A stretch of DNA of 64,000 bases from Ciona intestinalis (lineage: Eukaryota > Chordata > Ascidiacea > Phlebobranchia > Cionidae), in the NCBI RefSeq assembly GCF_000224145.3, contig NW_004190420.2:768106-832105 (forward strand), read 5' to 3'. A model generated the notes under the pieces. It made no database searches. It had not been told where the DNA came from and worked only from the letters and a program-made list of their open reading frames with translations. This document shows positions 26,378 to 39,000 of the stretch, one piece after another (within the stretch, counting starts at the first letter, position 1; every line of letters begins with the position of its first letter). Both the position numbers and the translations under genes were made by a program.

Positions 26378-26631
26378 GAAAGTTGCAGAATCGAAAGCAG
26401 TATTTTTGTTTGCATTGCCAAAAGTCCACCATACCACATATAAGTGAAAAATAATTTATTGCAACAAGTAAGTTACTTTTGTAGTGAGACGTGGCTTTAT
26501 GTGTAACCGTTGTTAAGGCTTAAGAAAATATGCAAATATAGAAAGTCGTTTTGGGTACAGAGTGTTAAGTTTGTATAATTTTTTTTTCTGTATTAGCCTT
26601 GTACTAGACTAGATAGAAAATAGTTTGTATA

Positions 26632-29600
26632 ATGTATCGTGCTGCTGTGCTGGCTTTGTTCTCCACCATATTCCTCTCTGCCACTTGTTTGGATACGAGG
26701 AACGATTCTCAATCTTACTGTAAGTTATAAACTTCTTTATATTGATAGTGTTGGGTAGCATACCAATTTTTTGAACCTAATATGAACACAGGCTGCAAGA
26801 AAGTCTTGGATTTAAAGAACACAAAATTGTGTTTATAACATTGAAAGTCTCAATTCAAAAAGATAAATATTCGTACATATATGTAGTGCTGTGGGGTACT
26901 GTAAGGACCCAAATCCTATGTTTCCTGGTCGGATTTCTAACAATTAACAACGTTATTTCAGAGTGTTTCAGGGAATATAGTTATATAATTCTGTAAATAT
27001 TCATTGTTTCAAACAAATGAGACGAAAATTTAAAATGAAAACATATCCCATTTTGCCTCACCCTACTGTATACCAATTTGTGACCTCAGCATGCGCAAGC
27101 ATGGTAAAAGGTCCAGTATTTAATTACATGAAATTGTCATGACTTAGGAAGCCGTAATTCAAAAAAATACTTTCTTATGTATTTCCGAGTCTAGCTCAGT
27201 TTTCATATGCAGTAGAACTGATATATGCAACGTTTGTATATATAGATATAGAAGCACGGTTGTGCAAAGTATTTATTTAAGAATAACTTTCTGTTCCTAA
27301 ACAAAATGCAAAATTCCTATAGATTATAAATCCAATACGGAAGTTAATTGTTGAGCGTATATATCGCATATTTTCATTCAAGCGCTCAATTTCGTCTGAA
27401 AATCTGAACTGAAATCAGGAAGAATCTTATTATTCATGGTGCATTAGACTAAGTGTTGGAGACAAGAGTGATATTACCGTTAATCTCAATCGTACATGAG
27501 ATTTAATCTCTTGTGAGAATTAATCTACACAAACAATAGTAATCACGCGTGTTCTTTATGACACGCACCATTTGCCGGTATATGAGCTCCCTATTAACAT
27601 TTTAAACGAAATTTTACGTTTAAATTGTCTCCCACAAAATGATAATACAGTTTTAACAAAATAAGGCATTTGTTACATTTGTAATCAGTAATTGTTTTTA
27701 TGGTTTTACATAAACAGAAAATGGCGAAGATATAAATTTTACCTTACACAAAAATAAACAGTTAGGACAATTTATAACACTTTGTATTGGTTTAATGATA
27801 ATATTTTGTATTTTTGCCTTAAACTTCGTATTTTCCCACAGCAGCAATCTCTCAGTTCCTGGTCACAATCACCGGTACAAATCTCACCGCTGCTGAAGTC
27901 TTGGAAAAATTGCAGACTTTAATCGCTTCACTGAATGGACACGCGTCGGGTAAAGTTTGTATTCATTGATTTGAATCTACATATGTCCGGTGTGACAATT
28001 CAAACATTTGTGTTTGTTTTATTAATATTTTTATAAATTTTACATTTTCGATATGTCTACTCTAGTTTCTGAATTCCTTTTCTATTTTTTGGCCACTAAA
28101 ATTATATTGTAAGTCACTAACAATTTTAATGCTGCAGACATAAATGAATGTGAACTAATCGTCGATTTGTGCAACGGCAATTCCAGCTGCATCAACACAC
28201 TTGGCTCTTATATCTGTTTGTGCCCACCAGGATTTACGTTACAAGGAAATTCGTCGGACCCCTGTCAAGGTACAACGAAAAAATATCCTTGGTAGCCTAC
28301 TGCGTAGCTTAAATTTATTTCTGAAAATAAAGTATAATACCCACCTTAAAACTTTATTTTAAACTGCTATTTCTATGCTTTTTTCATCAGACGTGAACGA
28401 ATGCCTGGTTAACACCCACAACTGTAGCGCCAACGCTGAATGCTCGAATTTTCCAGGAAGTTTTTCTTGCCAATGCCAACCTGGATATTTCGGTGACGGT
28501 TTTACCTGTCAAGGTTAGGATGTATGCCCGTCCGTTTAGATTATGTCTGTCATTTCAGCTTATACAAGTGAAACATTTATATGTCCTGTCAAATTGTGTA
28601 TATGTGTCTTTTTAGATCAGGCATGCACGTAAAAAATGTATGTCTGTCTTTTCACATTAGGCATATACAAGTAAAAAATAATATTTGAAAACCAAGTGTA
28701 AAAGTGAGTATAACTTATGCTCATTAATACAGACGTTGATGAATGTTATCCTGAGGAAGAAGAGAAGCAGTGCGGGTTTAACGCTTACTGTGTGAATAAC
28801 CCTGGTTCATACACATGCATCTGTGAGAGTGGGTATTTAGGTGACGGTCAACTATGTTACGGTACGCATACATGCGCTTGTTTTTATTGGTCGTTGCTAA
28901 AAAAGATATTTATTCAGATGACGATGAATGTCTTACTGATCCATGCCACACATTAGCATATTGTACCAACCTTTTTGGATCGTATACGTGTGAATGTAAA
29001 CTTGGTTTCATCGGTGATGGTATAAACTGCTATGGTAAGAAAACAAATTTATTTTGACTTGAAAATACAAATCTTGATACGTCTTTTAGCGTGGTATACT
29101 ATGTGCCTTGCTTCGTTTCGCCTCGATAGCAAAAACGTGCCTTCAGCGATGCCACGCCGTTGCAATCAACGCTTTTCTCTTATTGTTCCACGCTTGGTGT
29201 TACTCTTAAGTCAACAGTTTCTATTTTAGACGGGTGTTACACAGTTATAAACTACTCAGCTGTAGCATTTTTGTATTACTGTAAGTTTACTTGGATACGC
29301 TTTACTATTTCATGGTTTTATTAACGATATTGATCGGTTTAGTTTGTTAAACTTAACAATCAAGTTGAAAGTATGTCGCAAGAACAGTATAGTGTAGGGT
29401 AAGATGGTTAGCACCTATATTTTCTGGTCGTGTTTTTAACAATTAACAAGCTTCTTTGTTTACTATTAACCGAAACGAGACAAGATAATGAAAATATGGT
29501 ATTTACGACATAATGTATAGTAGGATGGGAGAAGATAGGACACCTTTTCATTCTATTTTCCCGTACATTTTGGTAGCAAACAAAAAACATTCAAGGAATT

Positions 29601-32600
29601 ATAAAACCTTGTCCTCGCGACTTTCATAGACCATTGTTAATTTTCTAAAGTACGATCAGGATATTTATATATTTCGTGCTAAAGGTGTCCCATCTTCCCC
29701 CACCCCACAATATATATATTTGAACTTGTTTGTATCCTTCCACTTCTAATTAGATTTCGACGAATGCAGTGACGTTGCATTAAATAATTGCAATGACGAA
29801 GCATATTGTTTGAACACTGAAGGATCATACGTCTGTCACTGTAAAGATGGGTTTGAAGGAAGTGGGAATTACTGTGAAGGTGGGTTGTTAAATCCATTGT
29901 AAGTTACTTTGAATTACTAGAGCAATGGGGCAAGTCTTTTAAAGGAATGGTTGTATTGCAGCTTGGTTGAATATAGTTGCTAATGACCGCGCGTCGAAAA
30001 TATTCCACGTTTATCGCAATTATCAACATTTTTATTTTTTCTGTTGTTTTGTCTCCACCAGTGTATTACCGTTACAACCCTTTTAAAGTAACAGTAAAGT
30101 CGACTTCTGATAAATGTGGCTTAGGTCGTTTCTAAGAACTGCGATGTTTTAATTGATGATCAAGTTTTTAGTGTAGCCCGCCTTCTCGGTTACATATGTT
30201 ATAATATAATTTGTAGCTATATATTAATGTGAATTTAAATTTCAATAAACGCTTGTTTTATTTGTTTCACGGTTTTCGAAAAGTGATTAAACTTATTTTA
30301 AAGATGTGGACGAGTGTAAAGTATTTGACTTCTGTCACATGTACGCGACATGTGAGAACCACCAAGGCTCTTTCTCTTGTAACTGCAAACCAGGATTCGC
30401 TGGTAACGGATACGTGTGTCAAGGTAAGTTACTTTTAAGCTGATGAAGCAACAAAAGGCACATTTGGGGGGGGGTGACTATAAGCATTGTATTTTTCGAC
30501 TATATTTCGTAATAATGCAGATATTGATGAATGCCTGAACAACATGTCGAATTGCTTGAGAGACGGAACTTCATCTTGCTCCAATACCATTGGCTCATAT
30601 TTCTGCGCATGCGCAGACGGATTTAGAGGAGATGGCATAACAACATGCACAAAAGGTAACTACAATAACATTTTCCTTTTTATATTTGCAAACCAATGAC
30701 CAACAATTATTTCTCCTAGTTAACAAACCGAATGATTGCCTGCTTGGAACACACGACTGCGACAAGCAGGCTACTTGTAGTTTTAGCGGGAATGAGTTTA
30801 CTTGTACATGTAACCAAACTACTTACGATAATCACACTAATGGAAGAGAATGCAGTAAGTAATTTTACGTTCCTTTAATAAACTTGTGGTATGTTATATA
30901 GTAGGGTGGGGAAAGATGGGACAGCTTTTCGTTCAATTTTTAGGTCCCATGTGGTAGTAAACAAAAAACATTCAGAGAAATATAAAACCGTATCCTTACG
31001 ATTTTCACATACTGTTGTTAATTGTTTAGAACTCGATCAGGATATTTGGATGTTATGTGCTAAAGTTGTCCCATCTTCCCCCACCCTACTATATCCTTTT
31101 ATGGCACAAATGTACATTTTCAACCGTCGTCACTACATAATGGTTAGAGCGCTGATACATCGTAGCCAAAAGTTATCAAATGTCACACTTATTGTGACAA
31201 AATGGGGCGTGGCATTATTAAGCAGTATGATTAGCAGTTGTTTAATTGCTTTAACCAGACTACAGTTGCCCTGCCATACAAGAACAGATGTAATACACAT
31301 TTCATTCAATCTACTTGTGCCTGCTTGTGAGTTACCAAGTCCTTTTTGGATTATTTTTAAGAAGGTTTTGTAATAATATTTCATGTATGGCAGACTTAAT
31401 GTGACTTAGATTACAAAACAAAAAAAAACACCAGAAAACTCCTAACGCCTATATACGTTGCTAACCGCATTAGGTTTATTGTGGTATCCAAAATATATAG
31501 TAGGGTAGGGGGGGATGGGACACTTTTTTATTATTATTTTTTTGTTCCATGTAGTAGTAAAAAAAGACAATTCAAAGAAATATAAAACCATATTCTCACG
31601 ACTCCCATAGACCGTTGTTAATTGTTTAAAACAAAATTAGGATAATTGAATATTATGTTCTTGAAGGTGTGCCATCTTCTTTCACCCGCTGAAGTAAATA
31701 AAAATGTAATACTCTTTTCAGTATCACCTGTTATGGTCCAATGCACCACAACGTCTATCACCGTTAAAGTTATTGCGGATTACTACATGCAAAAATCGAT
31801 TCGACTGCCGGACCTGCATTTAAATGATTTTGAATGTGGTGGTCAACAAACTGCGTTGTCTGATGAGTATTGGGATTTCATTATAGATGACCTTTCTTCG
31901 TGTGGAACCATCGTATCAGTAAGTTGGATGGTGTTACCCATTGTTGATGCCGTGTGCGTCCTATTAAGCAACACATTTATCTGCAATTATGCTCCAACTC
32001 GGTGGTCCATTCTGGTTTGGTTTAATTTTTACCCGTACATTCAAAAATGAAGATATGCGGACACGAAGTATATGGAATAGAACACCAGGGTTATAATAAC
32101 TGTCGTTGCGCCGCCATCGAGGATAAAAAAACATTCATTCATTCATTCATTCATTCATTCAAGTTTAAAAAGAAAAAAACACGCGAAATAAGATATACCG
32201 CTGTGCGTTAAATATAACACACACACCAGTGCAAAAAACTTGCAAAACTGTACAACACCGATCTATCGAACCAATTCGTTTTTGTTTCAGAAAAACCAGA
32301 CGCACATAACCTATTCAAATATTCTCTCAAATTCTGTAAAGAGTGGAGTTTACATGGGCACGTTAGTGAGCGTGCCTTTCTCCTGTTCCTACCCTTCCAA
32401 CTTAACAGTAGCTCTCCCAACCCCATATTACCCGGAAGCCAAGTAAGTCGAGTATAAAATTACGCCATTTTGTTTTGCCATATATACCTCCGTTATTATG
32501 TAATGTTTCTTAGCGTGATCAGCATAGCCGGACCAAATGGTACTGGAACTTTCGTAGTCGAAATGAACATATACACCGATTCAAGTTACTCCTTCATTAG

Positions 32601-34573
32601 CAACACTACCAGTTTTGCAACAACTGACATACTTTACGTCCAGGTACACATTACACTGGCGTCTATATATTTATTACTATGTAACATGAATTAACCAGCA
32701 GGCAGACTATTTAAAACTTCGTACTTTCAGACTACTCTTACTGCCGACGACAACAGTCTAGCACTGCTAATCCACGACTGCTGGGCGACACCAACAAGTT
32801 CCGGGGTTGACCCGAATGCCTATTATTTCATAGACAACGGGTAGGTTTATTGCACCAAAAACATTTTGGAATCGTTTAAACTTTTAATAAACTCTTTACA
32901 GATGTCCCATTCCAGGGCGTGTAGCGGATACAGTACACGTAAGTTTCTTTGCAAATATAATGTGATACTACGGTATCGTATTTGTGCTGGGAATAAAGCC
33001 CCAAAATATAAAAACAAGTTTACTGTATATGTGTATTATATACCGTACATTACCAAATTGTCTTCCTGCATCTAGAGTCATGGAAACCCCGAGTATAGAG
33101 CAATAACTCCCGTCTTTCTGTGTTTAAAATAGAGCAAAAGCGGTGACTTTGGCAATGAATTTAAACGAACTTGTTAAGTTTTATTTGCGATTTCCTTTTG
33201 TGGGAAGGTGTAAAACAGCTTTAATTTAACTTACCAAACATTTTTTTAAAAAAATATATAAATTTAGCCGCATTAATGACTAAAATGTCACAAATCAACC
33301 GCTTCTAGTTCTATTTTTTTTAACTTTTTTTGATACAGAAAACAAATAACATATGTTAAGACCCAGACCAATACTTGAAGTATAATACCATGGGGTAAGA
33401 TGGGACACCTGTAGTATATAATATTAAAACATCCTGATCGTGTTTTAAACAATTGAAAACGAACTATGGGCACAGGAAGGATATTTTATAACTTTTTGAA
33501 TGTACTTTGTATACAACTAGATGGGATGAGAAAATAGAATAAAAAGGTGTCCCATTTTCCCCAACCTACTATGTAGTAGGATGGGGGAAGACGGGACACC
33601 TTTAGCACATGATATGCAAACATCCTGATCGTAGTTGAAATAATTAACAACGGTGTATGGGAGTCGTGAGGTTACGGTTTTATATAATTCTTTGATTGTT
33701 CTTTGCTAACTACCAAATAAGACAAGAAAATAGAATAAAAAAAGTGTCCCATCTTCCCCCACCCTACTATATATGTTGATTTAGATCACCATGAACGGAG
33801 TAAGCAAAATATCGAGATTCCATACGCAAGTATTCGGGTTTGTTGATTACAATACAACTTATTTTCACTGCACGGTCGATTTGTGCTCGGAAAACGCCGG
33901 GCAGATTTGTGAAAAGGTATTTTAACTATTTTTTCAAAATTTACGAAAAACATCCGCTGCTGGTTTTCTTAGTGCGGTGATAAATATTATCATTGCAAAT
34001 AAAATATAAATTGTTTTTTTTTGTTCGCTCGTACAGAGTTGTACGGATGAACCAATCAGTATTATTGACTTTGGAACGCGCCCAAAACGAATGACAGGTG
34101 ACGATGACGTTCTTTCTTTGGGACCATTTATTAACAAAGAATGTAAGTTTTGTTGTCGTTATTGCTGGAAAATACTTCCTCGTTTTGGTTTTAACGTATA
34201 ACTTTATCTTAAAACAAAAAAAACAAACATATTTTTAGATTTCACGAGCATCGATACCGCACCAGGAAGCCCCGCCATTAACCCGTACATCATAATTGTC
34301 TGCGCGTTTTCAGTTATCATTGCTCTTTTAAGCGCTGTTGTGCTTTATGTTGTAATAAAAGGGAAGATAGCGAGACGGCCAACAACAGAGGAACGGACTG
34401 ATGCTTCCAACATGAACTCGAACAGAAACAATCCGTACTTACAAAACACAGGTTCAAGCCTTCCAGTCATTTTAAATGACAGCGCCATGGAAATGTATGA
34501 GAACGAAAAGAAGGTTTTCGAAAGATCTAACTCGTCATCTGGTTCCACCAAGGTGGAATTCAACGGTGTGTGA
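26632..34573 (+). CDS. EGF-ZP transmembrane protein (egg-coat or cell-surface type)
   Basis: Exons: 26632-26719, 27842-27949, 28138-28269, 28391-28513, 28733-28861, 28918-29034, 29754-29879, 30304-30423, 30521-30655, 30720-30854, 31722-31918, 32291-32442, 32514-32643, 32731-32840, 32902-32938, 33785-33916, 34037-34142, 34239-34573; 803 residues, all phases close. Order: signal peptide ([19 protein letters not shown]), a short unknown segment, eight EGF domains each on its own phase 1-1 exon (seven with the calcium-binding start D-x-D/N-E-C; the eighth is divergent), a ZP domain with its Cys residues, a furin-type site TRPKR just before the membrane, a TM helix ([20 protein letters not shown]) and a ~60-residue cytoplasmic tail. 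ZP modules polymerise after cleavage, and ascidian vitelline-coat proteins have EGF plus ZP, so an egg-coat role is possible but inferred. Confidence 0.9.
26888..27070 (+). repeat. MITE copy, degenerate
   Basis: In intron 1 of the EGF-ZP gene. Landmarks CTAACAATTAACAACG, TATATAATTCTGTAAATATT, CAAATGAGACGA and the terminus TTTTGCCTCACCCTACTGTA. Confidence 0.65.
29391..29500 (+). repeat. MITE copy, internally deleted
   Basis: AGTGTAGGGTAAGATGGTTA joined to TTAACAATTAACAAGC and CTTTGTTTACTA. About half the normal length. Sits next to an opposite copy. Confidence 0.6.
29518..29711 (-). repeat. MITE copy
   Basis: Good termini: TAGTAGGATGGGAGAAGATA and GTCCCATCTTCCCCCACCCC. In an EGF-ZP intron. 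Confidence 0.85.
30900..31092 (-). repeat. MITE copy
   Basis: Near-complete, from AGTAGGGTGGGGAAAGATGG to CCCATCTTCCCCCACCCTAC, in an EGF-ZP intron. Confidence 0.88.
31499..31690 (-). repeat. MITE copy, older
   Basis: Same order as 30900-31092, 400 bases further on in the same intron. Worn 3' terminus (GCCATCTTCTTTCACCCGCT). Confidence 0.75.
32050..32160 (+). repeat. SINE tail with CATT repeat
   Basis: TGGAATAGAACACCAGGGTT, GTTGCGCCGCCATCGAGGAT, then seven ATTC units. 3' part of the SINE family, in an EGF-ZP intron. Confidence 0.6.
33388..33571 (+). repeat. MITE copy, first of a tandem pair
   Basis: GGGGTAAGATGGGACACC to CCATTTTCCCCAACCTACTA. Followed at once by a second copy in the same orientation. 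Confidence 0.82.
33572..33774 (+). repeat. MITE copy, second of a tandem pair
   Basis: GTAGTAGGATGGGGGAAGAC to CATCTTCCCCCACCCTACTA. It ends only 11 bases before the exon at 33785, close to the polypyrimidine zone. Confidence 0.87.
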
Positions 34574-34934
34574 TGAGCACACAGTTACGTAATTGCTCAT
34601 TTATATTCATCGTTGCTTGTAACGGCCAAAGGTGAAATTCATCATTGTGTAATTAGTGTCATACTTATACTTTTCGAACGCAGCACTGTATATACAATAT
34701 ACTCTTTCCAGCATATTTAGTTTTCGGTATAACATTCCGAAGAAACTTATAGACTGCATATACATACATTTTAGCGTTTGAAGTAGTTTTTGAGCTATGT
34801 AAGTTAATAGGTTATTTTTATTATTATGTATGATTTTATATACTGCCTTTATGTAATATCTTATTACCATAGGCAACTGTTTTTTTAACTATAAGCTTGA
34901 ATGACGTTTAAAATGAAGTTTATTGTTTTGAAAA

Positions 34935-34940
34935 AATAAA
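34935..34940 (+). terminator. AATAAA poly(A) signal of the EGF-ZP gene
   Basis: Hexamer 362 bases after the stop, with no nearer canonical one noticed. Confidence 0.5.
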
Positions 34941-36036
34941 AGAGAAAATGAAGAAAGCATTTTGCCACTGCGTTCTTTGATTAGTCGTCCTTTGTTTGGC
35001 ATTCTGTTTTCTATTTATAATTCACCTGATGGTAAATTGGCAATGGCCCCTGCTGTGTGGGCGTATATATGCCGTTTGTTTGCTGAAGTATGACTCTATT
35101 TTGCGCTGTTTCAGGACACCTGCCGGAACAAAATAGACCGCGTCCGTAAAACCGGCGACCGAATTAACGGAGTGCAGTTACGTTAAAAAAGCTTTCATGC
35201 GCACAAGTTGACGTTGCGGAAATACTGACATTTGGCAAGCAGCTGCTGTTGTCCGTTTTAAAAGTTGACGTCAATTGAAATAAAAACTCTAAATTTAGGG
35301 CTTAGATCCCCCTTAGCGGCGATGTCGCGTGCAAGAAACTTTTCGACCTTCCAAGACCTTTAAAGCGAAAACCAAATTTGTTTGCGGTCATAAAAATTGC
35401 GCCCAAATCGCTCTTGGTGTTTTCGGTTACTGTTTCATGTCGCCCGTCATGCCAATTAGTAGCCAATGTCCTGAGCTGTGTGGTCGCTTGGCGCAATTTT
35501 GTACAAATTAAATAAGTATTATTTAACATCGTTTAACAAAACCAATCCCGGCAGCGAACGATGACCCCACTAACGGTCTACTGGAATCAGTCCAAATAGT
35601 CGGCCTCGTTTTCCTAACGCGTGTTTATCTATTGTTGCTGTTAAAATAACGCGCCTTGAACGTCAAAATTGCCGTGACGCTGAGAAATACTGCCGACCAA
35701 AAGTTTGTTCCGTTTCGGCGGCTTTGTGATCTTGGGAGCCAAGGCAGCTGTCGGTTCAAGACCGCCCGATCTGTTTTGGTTTAAAAAGTGAAAGCGCCCC
35801 ACCTCTGAGAAATCGCGTTCCCCAAAACCACAAGCACCGGTTTCGGAAGCTATAAAACGTGTAAGGTCACCCACTCCCGGGGTATTCTGGCAACGGCGCC
35901 GAAGGGAAACGTTTATTAACGCTAAGCGTGTATGCGATTAGATAACGTGGGTGGAAACTATTAATTAATAAAACATCAACTGTTTTTTTTTTAAATTGCA
36001 GAAAGCAAATTAGTTTAACAAGCAACACCCATTATT
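34941..36036. other. Intergenic between the two ZP genes
   Basis: About 1.1 kb without supported exons or known repeats. It must include the promoter of the second ZP gene. No clear TATA box was found close to 36037. Confidence 0.5.
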
Positions 36037-39000
36037 ATGATAAACTTTAATTTAATTAGCGCCGTTGGAGTTTGCTTATTATTTTTCTCACGGGTGGAAG
36101 CCAGGATTTTCGGCGGCCACGTAACTTGGCGACCAGTGGCGGCTTCCAGCACTCAGGTAATGTAATTACATCACCCGTTTTGTTGCTTGCGTAAATTAAG
36201 ACGTCTGTCTCTAGGTTTGCGTATCCCTATATGAAGTAAAGGCATTTAAATATTAGGCTAAATGTTTGACGTTTATTTCAGGTGTATTTGGATGTAACGA
36301 CATTTTACGAGGGTACAACTTGTACCCCTGGTAATCTGCTGGAGGTACCGTTATGGTCGTGCAGTACTTCCTGCACCACTCCGAGCTCTCGGCCCAGTCA
36401 ATTAGGAACAACCTGCGGCATAACCGACACTGAAGACAACTGGTCGATTAATCACTTCCAGGACACTTACACAGTTTCAGCAACCGGGCAGTTTTCATTA
36501 ACGTGAGTGTTGCATGTTTTTGTTAAGTACTAAAAAAACGCTATAGCTAGTTATTGTTAAGTAAGAAAATCGCTATATAGCTAGTTACACAGATTTTCAA
36601 AAATACAGTCGAAATTTATTAGTTCAAACCACTGACTCTTGTGTACAAATTTTGAAAGCGCGTAAGGTTTTAAAAAATTAAAAATTAGAGTTGGGTTATA
36701 AATCGCCTTTATTCGCAGCTTAACTGAAAATGTCGGTTTCTTCCCGCAAACCAAACGAACGTTTTTGTCTTCCTTTGACAACGGGATAAGATCAGACACC
36801 GGAAGACCAAATTATTCTCCAGTGGTGACCCAAGATCCAATTATCAGGTAAGAACTATAAAAACTCACACCATAAATTTGTTGTGCACGCTTCTTTTCAT
36901 GACGTATTTTCAGAATCAAATCTGGTTGCGCAACAACTATAAAAATTCCGGTGACTGATAACGACGGTGATAACTTATTCTGTCGTTATGCTACTGGGGC
37001 CGTAGAATGCGGCGATTTCTGCACTGGAACCACCTCAGCTATCGCCTTAGTTGGGGTACAGTAAGATTAATTTAAAAATTTCGACATTCATTGTGATAAA
37101 GTCTTCCGCGGCGGGAGGTCCCACACGGCGATAAGTCATCAACGTTTCTGTAATGACGGTTTTTGACATCTTTTGGCATAACTGTTTGTAAACAATGTTT
37201 CGTGAAATAGATAGATCTATACATGATCTTAGTTTACTCAACGGCCACTTGCATATTTTAATATATTGTGGAATTTCGAGGGATACCGTTAGCAAATACA
37301 TAAACCATATTTCGTAATCGTGACTTTAACAATGACCAACACGTTTTTTTGGTCGTGTTATATAGTATAGGGTGGGGGAAGATGGGACACCGTTAGCACA
37401 TAATATCCAGATATCCTGATCGTGTTTTAAACAATCAACAACGGTCTATGAGAGTCATGAGGACATAGTTTCATATTTCTTTGAATGTTCTTTGCTTACT
37501 GCTAAATGGGACGAGAAAATAGAGTTAAAAAGTGTCCCATCTTCCCCCATCCTACTATATAGATTTTTGTGTTTTACTAAATGGAACTGATGAAGAGAAT
37601 GGATCATCTTACCCCAAACTACTAGATATATTTTCTGTGATTTCAACAGTATAATGTATTTGATTGGTTAACAGAACACTTGCACTATCACGTACGATGG
37701 CACTGCCGGTGCATCAGACATCAATGTGGCATTGATGATAGAAGATCGACCGACATCCACTCTTACTGTGGGAAGTAGGAGTGTAACTACAAGTGATACG
37801 ATTACTGCAGTTCCGCTGCAGTTTACAATAAAAAGTCAGTATGTTGTGTAAACCTGTGCATATTTGAGAATATTTCATTAAAATGGGCTACGGNNNNNNN
37901 NNNNNNNNNNNNNNNNNNNNNNNNNNNNNNNNNNNNNNNNNNNGACTCGGCTTCAGTAGTCATCAATTTCGTAATCGTGACTTTAACAATGACCAACACG
38001 TTTTTTTGGTCGTGTTATATAGTATAGGGTGGGGGAAGATGGGACACCGTTAGCACATAATATCCAGATATCCTGATCGTGTTTTAAACAATCAACAACG
38101 GTCTATGAGAGTCATGAGGACATAGTTTCATATTTCTTTGAATGTTCTTTGCTTACTGCTAAATGGGACGAGAAAATAGAGTTAAAAAGTGTCCCATCTT
38201 CCCCCATCCTACTATATAGATTTTTGTGTTTTACTAAATGGAACTGATGAAGAGAATGGATCATCTTACCCCAAACTACTAGATATATTTTCTGTGATTT
38301 CAACAGTATAATGTATTTGATTGGTTAACAGAACACTTGCACTATCACGTACGATGGCACTGCCAGTGCTTCAGACATCAATGTGGCATTGATGATAGAA
38401 GATCGACCGACATCCACTCTTACTGTGGGAAGTAGGAGTGTAACTACAAGTGATACGATTACTGCAGTTCCGCTGCAGTTTACAATAAAAAGTCAGTATG
38501 TTGTGTAAACCTGTGCATATTTGAGAATATTTCATTAAAATGGGCTACGGTTAATAACATTTACATGCAGTAACTGCAATGACAATTATAATTAAAGGCA
38601 TAATTTACGAAATAAATATTGTGGTAGTGCGAAGTGTGTGTTTTTAAATTAAGGTTTACTTCATTGCAGTTTATACCTCTGCTGCCTCGTGTAGTGATAG
38701 ACCAAGTTTCACCTCTGCGGCGCCCACTGACGGCCAAGCTTTCAGCGTTGCTGCCAGCAACATGTTTCAACAAAATCTTGTCGTTTCCTCCAGTACTTCG
38801 TAAGTGGGGTCTGTAGTGCTTTTAAAATGCGTAATTTTACAATTATAGGCCATTTGTAACTTCCTCGCGACTTTCATCGCGGTTAACAGTTGATTGAATG
38901 ACAAGTGCAATTTATAAATAATGCGCGTGTTTCCGGAAGCCGCGACATTTGTTAAAATTCCAACGTCGTGTGACTGTCGCAACCTCAATTCCGTTTTACA

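Noticed and set aside
37675-38491. True exon duplication in the second ZP gene
   Set aside because: Two near-identical copies flank an N gap, and using both would break the frame. An allelic assembly artefact fits better.
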